A stretch of DNA of 64,000 bases from Nonomuraea cavernae (GTDB taxonomy: Bacteria > Actinomycetota > Actinomycetes > Streptosporangiales > Streptosporangiaceae): the NCBI RefSeq assembly GCF_014646355.1, contig NZ_BMNH01000002.1:478893-542892 (forward strand). The letters run 5' to 3'. A program made the position numbers and the translations under genes. The notes beneath the pieces are model-generated. The model was not told the DNA's origin, made no database searches, and saw only the letters and a program-made list of their open reading frames with translations. Shown here piece after piece: positions 54,322-63,158 of this stretch (position 1 is its first letter; each line of letters begins with the position of its first letter).

Positions 54322-54923
54322 CGGTCGCGGCGGCGCTCCTGCTGGGCGCCTTCCACGGGCTGAACCCGGCCATGGGCTGGCTCTTCGCCGTCGCCCGGGG
54401 CCTGCAGGAGCGCAGCAGGGTCAGGCTGCTCGCGTCGTTGCCGGCCATCGCGGCCGGGCACCTGGGGTCGGTCGCGCTGGTCGCGGTCGTGGTCGGGGTC
54501 ACCGGGTCGCTGACGACGAGCACGATGCTGTCGATGGCCGGCGGCGTGGTGCTCGTCGGGTTCGGGCTGTGGCGGCTGCTGTCGAAGCGGCACTTCCGCT
54601 GGGTGGGCATGCGGCTGTCCCTGCCGCAGCTGGCCGCGTGGTCGTTCCTCATGTCGTCGGCGCACGGCGCGGGCCTGATGCTGATCCCGGTGTTCACCGG
54701 CCTGCACGCCGGTCATGCCGGGCACGCCGGGCACGCGCTCTCGGGGGGCCTCGGCGTCGCGGCGCTGCACACGCTCGCGATGTTCGCGGTCGCGGGCGGG
54801 ATCGCGCTGACCGTCTACGAGGTGGCCGGGCTGACCATGCTGCGCCGCGCGTGGTTCAACGTGGACCGGATGTGGGCGGCCGCGCTGGTGGGCGCCGGGG
54901 TGATCACCCTGCTGAACGCCTGA
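54318..54923 (+). CDS. His-rich membrane protein coupled to the SBP56-family gene
   Basis: A 201-residue protein with about five or six membrane helices (VAAALLLGAFHGLNPAMGWLF first). A loop near residue 130 contains HAGHAGHAGHA, a His-rich repeat. HGLNP and a second His segment (MSSAHGAGLM) could be metal-binding sites in the membrane. The layout suggests a nickel/copper-type transporter or metal-loading factor resembling UreH/NicO proteins, but I cannot name the family. GTG 54318 overlaps the stop of the methanethiol-oxidase-type gene, so it may supply that enzyme's copper. Confidence 0.68.
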   Translation: MTVAAALLLGAFHGLNPAMGWLFAVARGLQERSRVRLLASLPAIAAGHLGSVALVAVVVGVTGSLTTSTMLSMAGGVVLVGFGLWRLLSKRHFRWVGMRLSLPQLAAWSFLMSSAHGAGLMLIPVFTGLHAGHAGHAGHALSGGLGVAALHTLAMFAVAGGIALTVYEVAGLTMLRRAWFNVDRMWAAALVGAGVITLLNA

Positions 54924-54961
54924 CCGACCACCCATCAATCACGATATAACAGGACTTATCG

Positions 54962-54992
54962 TTGACAAAATGCGATATACAAAGTGCATAAT
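54962..54992 (+). promoter_or_regulatory. Probable leaderless promoter of the GntR/acdS unit
   Basis: TTGACA (54962-54967) and CATAAT (54987-54992) are spaced 19 bp apart. The ATG of the GntR gene is only five bases after the -10 box and has no ribosome site, as in leaderless actinobacterial genes. AT-rich half-sites upstream (CGATATAA and TTATCG around 54942-54961) may bind the regulator itself. Confidence 0.6.
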
Positions 54993-54997
54993 ATTGC

Positions 54998-55690
54998 ATG
55001 CCGATACCGCAGAGCCGAGGGCTCGTCTCCCGACCGCTGCTCCGTGAGGACGCCTACCGGGCGATCCGGGACGCGATCGTCGACGGCACCCTCGCCCCCG
55101 GCGAGCGGCTCCACGACGTCGGCCTCGCCGCCTGGCTGGGCATCAGCCGGACCCCGATCCGCGAGGCCCTCGGCCGGCTGGAGCAGTCGGGCCTGGTGCT
55201 GACCAAACCCGGCCGCTACACGATCGTCAGCCCGCTCGACGTCCGGGCGGTCCGCGACGCGCAGTCGGTGACCTCGGCCATGCACGCGCTCGCCGTCCGC
55301 GAGGCGGTGCCCGGCCTCTCGGCGGCCGAGCTGGACACGATGCGCGCGGCCAACACCCGCTTCGCCGCCGCGCTGCGCCGCGGTGACGCGGGCGAGGCGC
55401 TCGCCGCCGACGACGACTTCCACGCCGTCCCGGTCGCGGCCTGCGCCAACCAGGCCGTACGCGCGGTGCTGGAGCAGTTCACCCCGGTGCTGCGGCGGAT
55501 CGAGCGGCTGCACTTCTCCTCGCTGAGCGGCCGGGGCTCGGTCGCCCACCACGATCGCATCATCGCGCTGTGCGCGGCCGGCGACGCCGAGGGCGCGGCG
55601 GAGGCGTCCCGGGCCAACTGGGAGACGCTGGCCCCGCTCCTGACCTCGCTGGCCGACGGCGAGCCCGGCGAGCCCGGTGACCCCGCCTGA
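54998..55690 (+). CDS. GntR-family regulator with FCD domain, linked to acdS
   Basis: A 230-residue FCD-type GntR protein. The winged helix occupies about residues 10-75 (EDAYRAIRDAIVDGTLAPGERLHD, then WLGISRTPIREALGRLEQSGLV). The FCD domain contains the metal-region motif ADDDFHAVPVAACANQAV near 145 and HHDRIIALCAAGDAEGA near 185. It precedes the ACC deaminase gene by 96 bp on the same strand and is probably its specific regulator. Its likely ligand is an amino acid or small acid related to ACC catabolism. The operator half-sites near its promoter do not match the 1-14760 consensus. Confidence 0.82.
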   Translation: MPIPQSRGLVSRPLLREDAYRAIRDAIVDGTLAPGERLHDVGLAAWLGISRTPIREALGRLEQSGLVLTKPGRYTIVSPLDVRAVRDAQSVTSAMHALAVREAVPGLSAAELDTMRAANTRFAAALRRGDAGEALAADDDFHAVPVAACANQAVRAVLEQFTPVLRRIERLHFSSLSGRGSVAHHDRIIALCAAGDAEGAAEASRANWETLAPLLTSLADGEPGEPGDPA

Positions 55691-55786
55691 CGACGACCCC
55701 CGCCCGCCGACCTCGACCGCCAACCCGCCTGCCCCGCCCGCACTGACCCGCCCGCACTGCCCTGGCCACATTGAAGGAGCCACCGC

Positions 55787-56794
55787 GTGTCCATCGACGA
55801 CTTCGAGCGCTACCCCCTGACCTTCGGCCCCAGCCCCGTCCACCCGCTGGACCGGCTCAGCGACCACCTCGGCGGCGTCCGGATCTGGGCCAAGCGCGAA
55901 GACTGCAACAGCGGCCTCGCCTACGGCGGCAACAAGACGCGCAAGCTCGAGTACCTGATCCCCGACGCTCTCCGGCAGGGCGCCGACACGCTGGTCAGCA
56001 TCGGCGGCGTCCAGTCCAACCACACGCGGCAGGTGGCCGCCGTGGCGGCGAGACTCGGGCTGAAGGCCGTGCTCGTGCAGGAGGCCTGGGTCGACTGGCC
56101 CGACGCGGTCAACGACAAGGTGGGCAACATCCTGCTGTCCCGCGTCATGGGCGCCGACGTCCGGCTCGCCGACGCCGGCTTCGGCATCGGGTTCAAGGAC
56201 AGCTGGACCGAGGCCGTCGACGGCGTCCGGGCCGCCGGCGGCACCCCCTACGCCATCCCCGCCGGCGCCTCCGACCATCCCCTCGGCGGCCTCGGTTTCG
56301 CCGGCTGGGCGTACGAGGTCCAGGAGCAGGAGCGACGGCTCGGCGTGTTCTTCGACACCGTGGTGGTGTGCAGCGTCACCGGCAGCACCCAGGCCGGCAT
56401 GATCGCCGGGTTCGCCGGTCAGGAGCGTCCGCGCAGGGTGCTGGGCATCGACGCCTCGGCCAAGCCGGCCGAGACCCGGGCCCAGGTGGAGAAGATCGCC
56501 CGCGGCACCGCCGAGCTCATCGGCCTCGGCCGCGACCTGCGCGACGACGAGATCACGCTCCTGGAGGGCTGGGCCGGAGACCGCTACGGCGTCCCCGTCG
56601 CGTCCACCGTCGACGCCATCCGGCTCACCGGCCGCCTGGAGGGCGTGATCCTCGACCCCGTCTACGAGGGCAAGTCCATGGCCGGGCTGATCGACCTCGT
56701 CCGCGACGGCGCCATCCCGAAGGGCTCCAACGTCCTGTACGCCCACCTCGGCGGGCAGCCCGCCCTCAACGCCTACAGCGGCGTCTTCCGCTGA
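55787..56794 (+). CDS. acdS: 1-aminocyclopropane-1-carboxylate deaminase
   Basis: A 335-residue PLP enzyme very close in sequence pattern to known ACC deaminases: [20 protein letters not shown] at the start, PLP-lysine Lys50 in [11 protein letters not shown], and [17 protein letters not shown] near 200. The residues that separate true ACC deaminases from D-cysteine desulphhydrases, the Glu in VYEGKSM and the Leu in YAHLGG near the C-terminus, are both present. It cleaves ACC, the plant ethylene precursor, to 2-oxobutanoate and ammonia. GTG 55787 is preceded by AAGGAG. A terminator follows at 56796-56824. The gene suggests plant-associated or rhizosphere life. Confidence 0.9.
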   Translation: MSIDDFERYPLTFGPSPVHPLDRLSDHLGGVRIWAKREDCNSGLAYGGNKTRKLEYLIPDALRQGADTLVSIGGVQSNHTRQVAAVAARLGLKAVLVQEAWVDWPDAVNDKVGNILLSRVMGADVRLADAGFGIGFKDSWTEAVDGVRAAGGTPYAIPAGASDHPLGGLGFAGWAYEVQEQERRLGVFFDTVVVCSVTGSTQAGMIAGFAGQERPRRVLGIDASAKPAETRAQVEKIARGTAELIGLGRDLRDDEITLLEGWAGDRYGVPVASTVDAIRLTGRLEGVILDPVYEGKSMAGLIDLVRDGAIPKGSNVLYAHLGGQPALNAYSGVFR

Positions 56795-56875
56795 CCGGCG
56801 GTTCCCGTCACCCGGGAACCGCCGTCGAGGTGGCCGGCGGTTCCCCGTCACCCGGGCGATCCGCCGTCGAGGTGG
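56795..56875. repeat. Tandem duplication overlapping the fetB remnant tail
   Basis: Two near-identical copies of about 39 bp (56795-56833) and 42 bp (56834-56875) lie side by side, both ending CCGTCGAGGTGG. The second includes the last codons of the fetB-like frame. The first copy creates the terminator stem. Confidence 0.65.
56796..56824. terminator. Hairpin between acdS and the fetB remnant
   Basis: CGGCGGTTCCCG (56796-56807) and CGGGAACCGCCG (56813-56824) form a perfect 12-bp stem with a five-base loop, just after the acdS stop. It may terminate both convergent genes. Confidence 0.75.
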
Positions 56876-57297
56876 CCGCGGACCGCGAGCTCGATGGTCA
56901 CCACGGTCGCCACGGCCTCGGCGGCCAGCAGGGCCACCAGCACCACGAGCTGGACGATCCCGGCCTCGATCGGGCTCGCCCCGCCGAGCAGCATGCCGAC
57001 GAACACGCCCGGCAGCGTGACCAGCCCGACGGTCCTGGTCTGGTCGAGGGCGGGCACCAGGGCCTGCGCCGCGGCCGGGATGATCACCATTCCCTGGGTG
57101 GAGATCACCCCGCAGGCCAGCAGCAGCGCCAGGACCGGCCCGGTGCCGACCGCGATCGGCAGCCCGGCCCACCACCAGCCCCGGTTCCGGGTGATGCGAC
57201 GGCCCGCGGTGAAGGTCGCGACGCCGTACATGAGCAGGACGAACCCCGCCACCGCGGGCGGCAGCGGCGTGACCGAGATCAGCGATGAGGAGCGCAC
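56848..57297 (-). pseudogene. FetB-like ABC permease, truncated with internal deletion
   Basis: The 149-codon frame matches the FetB/UPF0014 iron-export permease family, whose members have about 250 residues. The N-terminus is absent: it starts at the second-helix level (LMYGVATFTAGRRI). The middle is missing after GVISTQGMVIIPA, where the family has an AGM...GNAM segment and about 70 further residues; the frame resumes at ALVPALDQTRTVGLVTLPGVFVGMLLGGASP. No upstream room is available for the lost N-terminus, since the LacI gene ends 48 bp away. It is therefore a decayed gene unless the assembly is faulty. Confidence 0.65.
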
Positions 57298-57345
57298 GAT
57301 CAGCAGTCTGCCGCCACCGGCGTCCCGGGACGGGCCGCGACCCGG

Positions 57346-58383
57346 TCAGCGCAGCATCCTGGGGCCCGAGCCGGTGGATCCGCGCACGATGAGCTCGGGC
57401 TGGAAGACCAGCTCGGAGTGCCGGGCCGGAGCACCGGCGACGGCTTCCAGCAGCGTGTCGACCGCGGCGGCGACCATGGGCTGCACCGGCTGCCTGACGG
57501 TCGTGAGCGGCGGGTCGGTGTGGGCGATCAGCGGCGAGTCGTCGTAACCGACGACCGACACGTCTCCCGGGACCGACAGGCCACGCTCGCGGCACGCCCT
57601 GATGGCCCCGAGCGCCATCAGGTCGCTGGCGCAGACGACGCCCGTGCAGCCGCGGTCCAGCAGCGGGCCGGCGGCGGCCTGGCCGCCCTCCACCGAGAAC
57701 AGCGAGTGCGAGATCAGCCCGTCCACGTCCCCGCCGTCGAGCACCCGCGCCATCGCGGCACGGAAGCCCTCGATCTTCCTGATCACCGGGACGAACCGGG
57801 CCGGACCGACGGCCAGGCCGATGCGCTCGTGCCCGAGGTCGGCCAGGTGCTGGACGGCCAGGCCCGCGGCGGCGCGGTCGTCGGGCGAGATGAACGGCGC
57901 CGGGACCTTCGCCGCGTACCCGTTGAGCAGCACGATGGGCACGCCCTGCCGGATCAGCTCCGCGTAGCGGTCGGCGCGCGCGGTGGTGTCGGCGTGCAGC
58001 CCGGAGACGAAGATGATGCCGCTGACGCCGCGCTCGACGAGCAGCTCGGTGAACTCGTCCTCGATCGCGCCGCCCGGCAGCTGCGTGCACAGCAGCGGCG
58101 TGTAGCCGTGCTGCACCAGCGCCTTCTCGATGGCCTGGGCGAACGCCGGGAAGATCGGGTTGTCCAGTTCCGGGGTCACCAGGCCGACCAGCCCGTTGCT
58201 GCGCTGCCGCAGCCGATTCGGGCGTTCGTAGCCCATGACGTCCATGGCGGCCAGCACCGCCTGCCGGGTGGCGGAGGACGGCCCCGGCTTGCCGTTCAGG
58301 ACCCGGCTGACCGTCGCCTCGCTCACCCCGGCGTGGGCGGCGATGTCGGTCAGCCGGGTCGTCCCGTTGCCGGCCGCGCTCAC
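57346..58383 (-). CDS. LacI-family repressor of the maltose-type operon
   Basis: A 345-residue LacI-family regulator. The helix-turn-helix TRLTDIAAHAGVSEATVSRVLNGK is at residues 9-32, then the hinge (RQRSNGLVGLVTPELDNPIF) and a periplasmic-binding-protein-like sugar domain with DLMALGAIRACRERGLSVPGDVSVVGYDD near 250. GTG 58383 follows the alpha-glucosidase stop by one base, so it is the last gene of the operon it probably represses. The likely inducer is maltose or a maltodextrin. A candidate operator, CATTGCAATG, lies at 63311-63320 upstream of the first gene. Confidence 0.88.
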   Translation of the reverse strand: MSAAGNGTTRLTDIAAHAGVSEATVSRVLNGKPGPSSATRQAVLAAMDVMGYERPNRLRQRSNGLVGLVTPELDNPIFPAFAQAIEKALVQHGYTPLLCTQLPGGAIEDEFTELLVERGVSGIIFVSGLHADTTARADRYAELIRQGVPIVLLNGYAAKVPAPFISPDDRAAAGLAVQHLADLGHERIGLAVGPARFVPVIRKIEGFRAAMARVLDGGDVDGLISHSLFSVEGGQAAAGPLLDRGCTGVVCASDLMALGAIRACRERGLSVPGDVSVVGYDDSPLIAHTDPPLTTVRQPVQPMVAAAVDTLLEAVAGAPARHSELVFQPELIVRGSTGSGPRMLR

Positions 58384-58384
58384 C

Positions 58385-59968
58385 TCAGCGCCACCACACG
58401 GTGGAGTCGGGCTCCAGCAGGACGTGGGCCCCGAGTGGAGCGGGAGCCGCGCTGGCCAGCACGACCTCGCCCGGCGCGGGCAGCTCGACCGGCCGGCCGG
58501 TCATGTTGACCGTGCAGGTGAGGTCTCCCCGGGTGAAGGCGAGCGTGCCGTCCGGCGCGTCGAGCCAGGTCAGCGGGCCGAGGTCGCCGAGCTCCCGTCT
58601 GATCCGCAGCGCCTTCCGGTACAGCCGCAGCGTCGAGCCCGGCGTGCGCAGCTGAGAGCCGACGCTGAGCGGCCCCCACGTGCCGGGGATCGGCAGCCAG
58701 CTCTCCTCCCAGGGAAACCCGAAGCCGAAGCCGGGCGCGAGGTCGGCCCAGGGGATCGGCACCCGGCAGCCGTCGCGCCCGCTGTCGGGGGCCCGCAGCC
58801 GCTGCGGGTCGCGCAGGTACTCCTCCGGCAGTCCGGACACCTCGGGCAGGCCGAGCTCCTCACCCTGGTAGAGATAGACCGAACCGGGCAGGGCCAGCAT
58901 CAGCAGCGTGGCCGCGCGGGCCCGGCGCAGGCCGGTCTCGCCACCGCCGTAGCGGGTGACGTGCCGTTTGACGTCGTGGTTGGACAGCACCCAGGTGGCC
59001 GGCGCGCCGACCAGCGCGGTCGTGGCCAGCGACTCGTCGATCGCGTCGCGGAAGCGGCCCGCGTCCCAGGGCGTGTTGAGGAAGTGGAAGTTGAACGCCT
59101 GGTGCAGCTCGTCCGGGCGGACGTATCGGGCCAGCCGTTCCGGAGTCGGCGCCCAGGCCTCCGCCACGCCGATCCGCTCGCCCTCGTAGGAGTCGAGGAT
59201 CGCCCGCCAGGAGCGGAGGATCTCGTGGACCCCGTCCTGGTCGAAGAAGGGCAGGACGGTGCCGCCGATCATCTCGACGTGACCGGGCCTGCCGACGTCG
59301 GGCAGCCCCTCGGCCTTGACCATGCCGTGCGCGACGTCCACGCGGAAGCCGTCGACGCCGAGGTCCAGCCAGAACCGCAGGACGCCGGCGAAGTCGGCGC
59401 GCACCTCCGGGTGCTCCCAGTTGAGGTCCGGCTGCTCGGGCGCGAACAGGTGGAGGTACCACTGCCCGTCGGGCAGTCTGGTCCACGCCGGGCCGCCGAA
59501 GACGGACTCCCAGTCGTTGGGCGGCAGCTCTCCCCGGCCCTCACGGAAGACGTAGCGCTCGCGCTCGGGACTGCCCGGCCCGGCCGCCACCGCCTGCCGG
59601 AACCAGGCGTGCCGGTCGGAGGTGTGGTTGGGCACCACGTCCATGATCACCCGCAGGCCCAGCCGGTGGGCGTCGTCGATCACCGCCTTGGCGTCGGCCA
59701 GCGTGCCGAAGATCGGGTCCACGTCGCGGTGGTCGGCCACGTCGTAGCCGAAGTCGGCCATCGGCGAGGGGTAGAAGGGCGTCACCCAGATCGCGTCGAC
59801 GCCCAGGTCGGCCAGGTATCTCAGCCGGCCGCGCAGGCCGAGCAGGTCGCCGACGCCGTCGCCGTTGCCGTCGGCGAAGCTCCGCAGGTAGACCTCGTAG
59901 ATCACCGCGTCCCGCCACCAGCCGGTGGCGCCGGAGGCGTCCCGGTCCACGTGTGCGAGCTCGGTCAT
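58385..59968 (-). CDS. GH13 alpha-glucosidase
   Basis: A 527-residue GH13 enzyme. Catalytic elements are in order: DVVPNHTS (region I), the nucleophile Asp in GFRVDVAHG (region II), the acid/base Glu in IGVAEAW (region III) and Asp in SNHDVKRH (region IV). WWRDAVIYEVYLRSFADGNGDG near the N-terminus is typical of oligo-alpha-glucosidases. No signal peptide is visible, so it acts inside the cell on imported maltose or short alpha-glucans. ATG 59968 follows GGGGGAGCG; an in-frame ATG at 60010 is less likely. It lies between the transport genes and lacI. Confidence 0.9.
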   Translation of the reverse strand: MTELAHVDRDASGATGWWRDAVIYEVYLRSFADGNGDGVGDLLGLRGRLRYLADLGVDAIWVTPFYPSPMADFGYDVADHRDVDPIFGTLADAKAVIDDAHRLGLRVIMDVVPNHTSDRHAWFRQAVAAGPGSPERERYVFREGRGELPPNDWESVFGGPAWTRLPDGQWYLHLFAPEQPDLNWEHPEVRADFAGVLRFWLDLGVDGFRVDVAHGMVKAEGLPDVGRPGHVEMIGGTVLPFFDQDGVHEILRSWRAILDSYEGERIGVAEAWAPTPERLARYVRPDELHQAFNFHFLNTPWDAGRFRDAIDESLATTALVGAPATWVLSNHDVKRHVTRYGGGETGLRRARAATLLMLALPGSVYLYQGEELGLPEVSGLPEEYLRDPQRLRAPDSGRDGCRVPIPWADLAPGFGFGFPWEESWLPIPGTWGPLSVGSQLRTPGSTLRLYRKALRIRRELGDLGPLTWLDAPDGTLAFTRGDLTCTVNMTGRPVELPAPGEVVLASAAPAPLGAHVLLEPDSTVWWR

Positions 59969-59993
59969 GTCGCTCCCCCGATCGAATGAAATC

Positions 59994-60854
59994 TCATGAT
60001 TTAGTGGCACCCGCCGTGAGTCCGGTGATCAGGTGGCGCTGCACCACCAGGAACACCGCCCCGGCGGGGATCGCGATCAGCACCGCGGAGGCGGTCATCA
60101 GGCCCCAGTCGGACCAGTGCTGCCCGACGAACTGCTGCAGCCCGACGCCGAGGGTGCGCTTGTCCTCCTGCGACATGAAGATCGTGGCGTAGCCGACCTC
60201 GCCCCAGGCGGTCATGAAGCAGTAGAACGCGGTCACCGCGATGCCCGGCCTGGCCAGCGGCAGGATGACCCGCCAGAACGCGCCGAACGGTGTGAGCCCG
60301 TCGACCATCGCCGCCTGGTCCAGCTCGCGTGGAACGGTGTCGAAGTAGCTCTTCATCATCCACGCGCAGAACGGCACCGCGATGGTCATGTAGGCGATGA
60401 CCAGCCCCGGGATCTGGTTGAGGAGGCCGAGGGCGGCCATCAGGTTGTAGAGCGGCACGATCAGCACGGCGACCGGGAACATCTGGGTCACCAGCAGCAG
60501 CCACATGACGCTCCGGAGGCCCGGGAAGCGGAAACGGCTGACCGCGTAGCCCGTGGTGGCCGCGAGGAAGACGCCGAGCACGGTGGTCAGGGCCGCGACC
60601 AGCGCCGAGTTGAGCAGCCACAGCGGGAACTGCGTCTCGCCCAGCACCCGGGCGTAGTTGTCCAGCGAGCTGTCGCTGAAGAGCCGCAGCTCGGCCGACA
60701 GCCAGCCGTCGCGCGGCTTGAGCGAGGTCAGGACCAGCCAGACCACGGGGAACAGCGCGACGCCGACCGCGAGGATCAGGGTGCCGTGCAGGGCGATCGA
60801 GGCCAGCGGCCCGCGATCCTCGCGGCTCCTGCGTTTGGCCGTCACGGTCGTCAC
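59994..60854 (-). CDS. Sugar ABC transporter permease, MalG-like
   Basis: A 286-residue inner-membrane permease with about six helices. The EAA loop for contact with the ATPase is recognisable as PRELDQAAMVDGLTPFGAFWRVILPLARPG near residues 183-212, and the NSALVAALTTVLGVFLAATTGYAVSRFRF region is characteristic of MalG-type subunits. It pairs with the MalF-like subunit encoded directly upstream with a four-base overlap. No ATPase gene lies in the operon, so a shared MsiK-type ATPase probably energises it, as in other actinomycetes. The cargo is presumably maltose or maltodextrin. Confidence 0.9.
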   Translation of the reverse strand: MTTVTAKRRSREDRGPLASIALHGTLILAVGVALFPVVWLVLTSLKPRDGWLSAELRLFSDSSLDNYARVLGETQFPLWLLNSALVAALTTVLGVFLAATTGYAVSRFRFPGLRSVMWLLLVTQMFPVAVLIVPLYNLMAALGLLNQIPGLVIAYMTIAVPFCAWMMKSYFDTVPRELDQAAMVDGLTPFGAFWRVILPLARPGIAVTAFYCFMTAWGEVGYATIFMSQEDKRTLGVGLQQFVGQHWSDWGLMTASAVLIAIPAGAVFLVVQRHLITGLTAGATKS

Positions 60855-61861
60855 CAGATCTCTCCTTGCCTGCGCAGCGTGCGCCGGTAGGCCAGCGCCA
60901 GGACGACGAGCAGCCCCAGGATGATCACGCCCCAGGCGGCCGAGCCCGAGTAGTCGCGCACCCCGGTGAAGGCCTCGCGGAAGGCGTAGGTGACCAGGAT
61001 CTCGGTCTCACTGCCGGGCCCGCCCCTGGTGACCAGGAAGATGATGGGGAACATGTTGAACGTCCAGATCGTGCCGAGCAGGATCACGGTGCTCGACACC
61101 TGCCGCAGTCCGGGCAGGGTGATCTGGGCGAACCGCTGCCACGGGGTGGCGCCGTCGACCTCGGCCGCCTCGTACAACTCCTTGGGGATCGACTGCAGCC
61201 CGCCGAGCACGGCGATCATCATGAATGGCACGCCGATCCACACGTTGACCGCGATCACCGCGAGCTTGGCCGTGGTCGGGTCGTCGAGCCAGCCGACCCC
61301 GGACAGGCCCACCGCCCTGAGCATGCCGTTGATCACGCCGTAGTCGCTGTTGTAGAGGTAGCGCCAGACGAACGCGGCGACGAAGGCCGGCACCGCCCAC
61401 GGCAGGATCAGCAGCACCCGGTAGAGCGAGCGGAAGCGGAGTTCGCGGTTGAGCATCATGGCCAGGCCGAGCCCGATGCCGTAGTGGAAGCCGACGCAGA
61501 CGACGGTCCACACCACGGTCCAGAGGAGTTTGTCCCAGAAGACGTCGCTGGTGAGGATCTCGAGGTAGTTGTCGAGCCCGACGAACTCGTAGCTGGACGG
61601 GATGACGTTGACGCCGATGGTGCGGCCGATGTTGGCCTCGGTGGCGTCGGTGAGCGACAGGTAGACGCCGCGGGCCAGCGGCCAGCCGATGAGCACCGCC
61701 ATGACCACGAGCACCGGCGTGACCATCGCCCAGGCGTACCAGTGTCTGTGCAGCGATCCGCGCAGCCGGCCCCGCTCGCCCCGGTGGCGCCGGCCGCGGG
61801 CGTCGCCGCCCGCGGCCGGGTCGCTGGCCGTGCCCGCCGCACGCCCGGTGGAGAGCGCCAT
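60851..61861 (-). CDS. Sugar ABC transporter permease, MalF-like
   Basis: A 336-residue permease with an Arg/Gly-rich cytosolic N-terminus and about six membrane helices, beginning YAWAMVTPVLVVMAVLIGWPL. The EAA loop is PKELYEAAEVDGATPWQRFAQITLPGLR near residue 240. It forms the heterodimeric channel with the MalG-like protein. It starts four bases after the substrate-binding-protein stop and overlaps the next gene by four bases, which supports co-translation. The charged N-terminus (DPAAGGDARGRRHRGERGRLRG) is longer than in many relatives. Confidence 0.9.
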   Translation of the reverse strand: MALSTGRAAGTASDPAAGGDARGRRHRGERGRLRGSLHRHWYAWAMVTPVLVVMAVLIGWPLARGVYLSLTDATEANIGRTIGVNVIPSSYEFVGLDNYLEILTSDVFWDKLLWTVVWTVVCVGFHYGIGLGLAMMLNRELRFRSLYRVLLILPWAVPAFVAAFVWRYLYNSDYGVINGMLRAVGLSGVGWLDDPTTAKLAVIAVNVWIGVPFMMIAVLGGLQSIPKELYEAAEVDGATPWQRFAQITLPGLRQVSSTVILLGTIWTFNMFPIIFLVTRGGPGSETEILVTYAFREAFTGVRDYSGSAAWGVIILGLLVVLALAYRRTLRRQGEIW

Positions 61862-61865
61862 GGGG

Positions 61866-63158
61866 TCAGCTCCAGCCCTTCATGATCCCGTGGTACTGCT
61901 CGTCGACCTTCTTCAGCAGCTCGGCGGGCTCGCTCTGGCCGCTGACCAGGGCCTGGTAGCCCTCCAGCAGCGGCTGGAACAGCTGGCCGCCCTCGGGGAT
62001 CCAGGGGCGGGGCACGGCGGTCTCCATGATCGGCTTGAAGACGGAGACGTCGGCGTTGCCCTGCACCTCGGGCGTGCCGTAGGCGGAGGTACGGGTGGGC
62101 AGCAGCCCCAGCTCCTTGGCGATCTTCCCTTGGGCCTCGACCGTGGACATGAACCGGACGAACTCGTAGGAGGCGTCCAGGTTCTTGGAGCCCGCGTAGA
62201 CGGCCAGGTTCCAGCCACCGGTGGGCGCCCCGGCCTTGACCGAGCCGGCCGGCACCGGGGCGATGCCGAGGTTGGACCTGTCGGAGAACTCCTTGCCCTG
62301 GTGGATCTCCGACAGCGCCCACGGGCCGTTGTAGATCATCGCGGCCTTGCCGTCCTTGAGGGCGGTCATCGCGTTGGCGTAGCTGTCGGTGGTGGCGGGT
62401 TTGGGCGCCGCGCCCGAGCTGATCAGGTCGGCGACGGTCTGGACGGCCTTCACGTTGGCGGGCGAGTCGACCACGATCTTCTTGGCGGCGACGTCCAGCA
62501 GGTCGCCGCCCTCGCCGTAGATGAACGGCAGCAGGAAGTAGGAGTCGACGTTCAGCGCGAGGCCGTTGACGCCGGTCTTGGCCTTGACGTCCAGCGCGAC
62601 CTGCTTGAGCTCCGCGACGGTCTTCGGCGCCTCCTCGTGGCCGGCCTCCTTCAGCAGCCGCTTGTTGTAGATCAGCGCGAGGGTGTCGGTGACCTGCGGC
62701 ACCGCGTAGGTCTTGTCCTGGAATCTCGTGCTGGACAGCGGGCCGGGCAGGAAGTCGTCCTGCTGGTCGAGGGCGCGCGTCCCGTCCAGCGGCTGCAGGT
62801 AGCCGAGCGAGGCGAACTGCGAGGTCCAGGCGACCTCTGAGCGGATCACGTCGGGCGCGCCGGCGCCCGCCTGGGCGGCCGTCTGAAACTGGTTCTGCGC
62901 CTGGTCCGACGGCACGTTGACGTACTTCACCTTGATCTTCGGGTACGCCGCCTCGAACTGCTTGATCAGCGCCTGGAAGGTCGGGCCCTCACTGTCGGGG
63001 CGGGTGGTGTCCCACCAGGTGATCTCGCCGCTGATCTGCGACGGGTCGGCGGCGGACTGGGCGGGGGCGGGGGCCGCGGTCTCGCCGCCGCCGCCGCAGG
63101 CGGAGACCGCCAGGGCGAGGGCCGCAACGACTGCCGCGGCCGGGAGGGCTCGCCGCAT
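61866..63158 (-). CDS. Sugar ABC transporter substrate-binding lipoprotein
   Basis: A 430-residue extracellular solute-binding protein (family 1). The signal peptide ends in the lipobox VSAC with Cys21, so the mature protein is lipid-anchored. GEITWWDTTRPDSEGPTFQ, FEAAYPKIKVKYVNVP, MIYNGPWALSE and GGWNLAVYAGSKN are typical of maltose-type binding proteins. ATG 63158 is chosen because GAGGAGAAG precedes it. It is the first gene of a five-gene operon with two permeases, alpha-glucosidase and lacI, and neighbours a broken alpha-amylase gene. This supports maltose or maltodextrin as the ligand. Confidence 0.92.
   Translation of the reverse strand: MRRALPAAAVVAALALAVSACGGGGETAAPAPAQSAADPSQISGEITWWDTTRPDSEGPTFQALIKQFEAAYPKIKVKYVNVPSDQAQNQFQTAAQAGAGAPDVIRSEVAWTSQFASLGYLQPLDGTRALDQQDDFLPGPLSSTRFQDKTYAVPQVTDTLALIYNKRLLKEAGHEEAPKTVAELKQVALDVKAKTGVNGLALNVDSYFLLPFIYGEGGDLLDVAAKKIVVDSPANVKAVQTVADLISSGAAPKPATTDSYANAMTALKDGKAAMIYNGPWALSEIHQGKEFSDRSNLGIAPVPAGSVKAGAPTGGWNLAVYAGSKNLDASYEFVRFMSTVEAQGKIAKELGLLPTRTSAYGTPEVQGNADVSVFKPIMETAVPRPWIPEGGQLFQPLLEGYQALVSGQSEPAELLKKVDEQYHGIMKGWS

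Noticed and set aside
54938..54997. A seventh copy of the oxalate-regulon operator upstream of the second GntR gene
   Set aside because: The AT-rich half-sites (CGATATAA, GATATAC) do not match the ATACNGTAT core; this regulator probably has its own operator.
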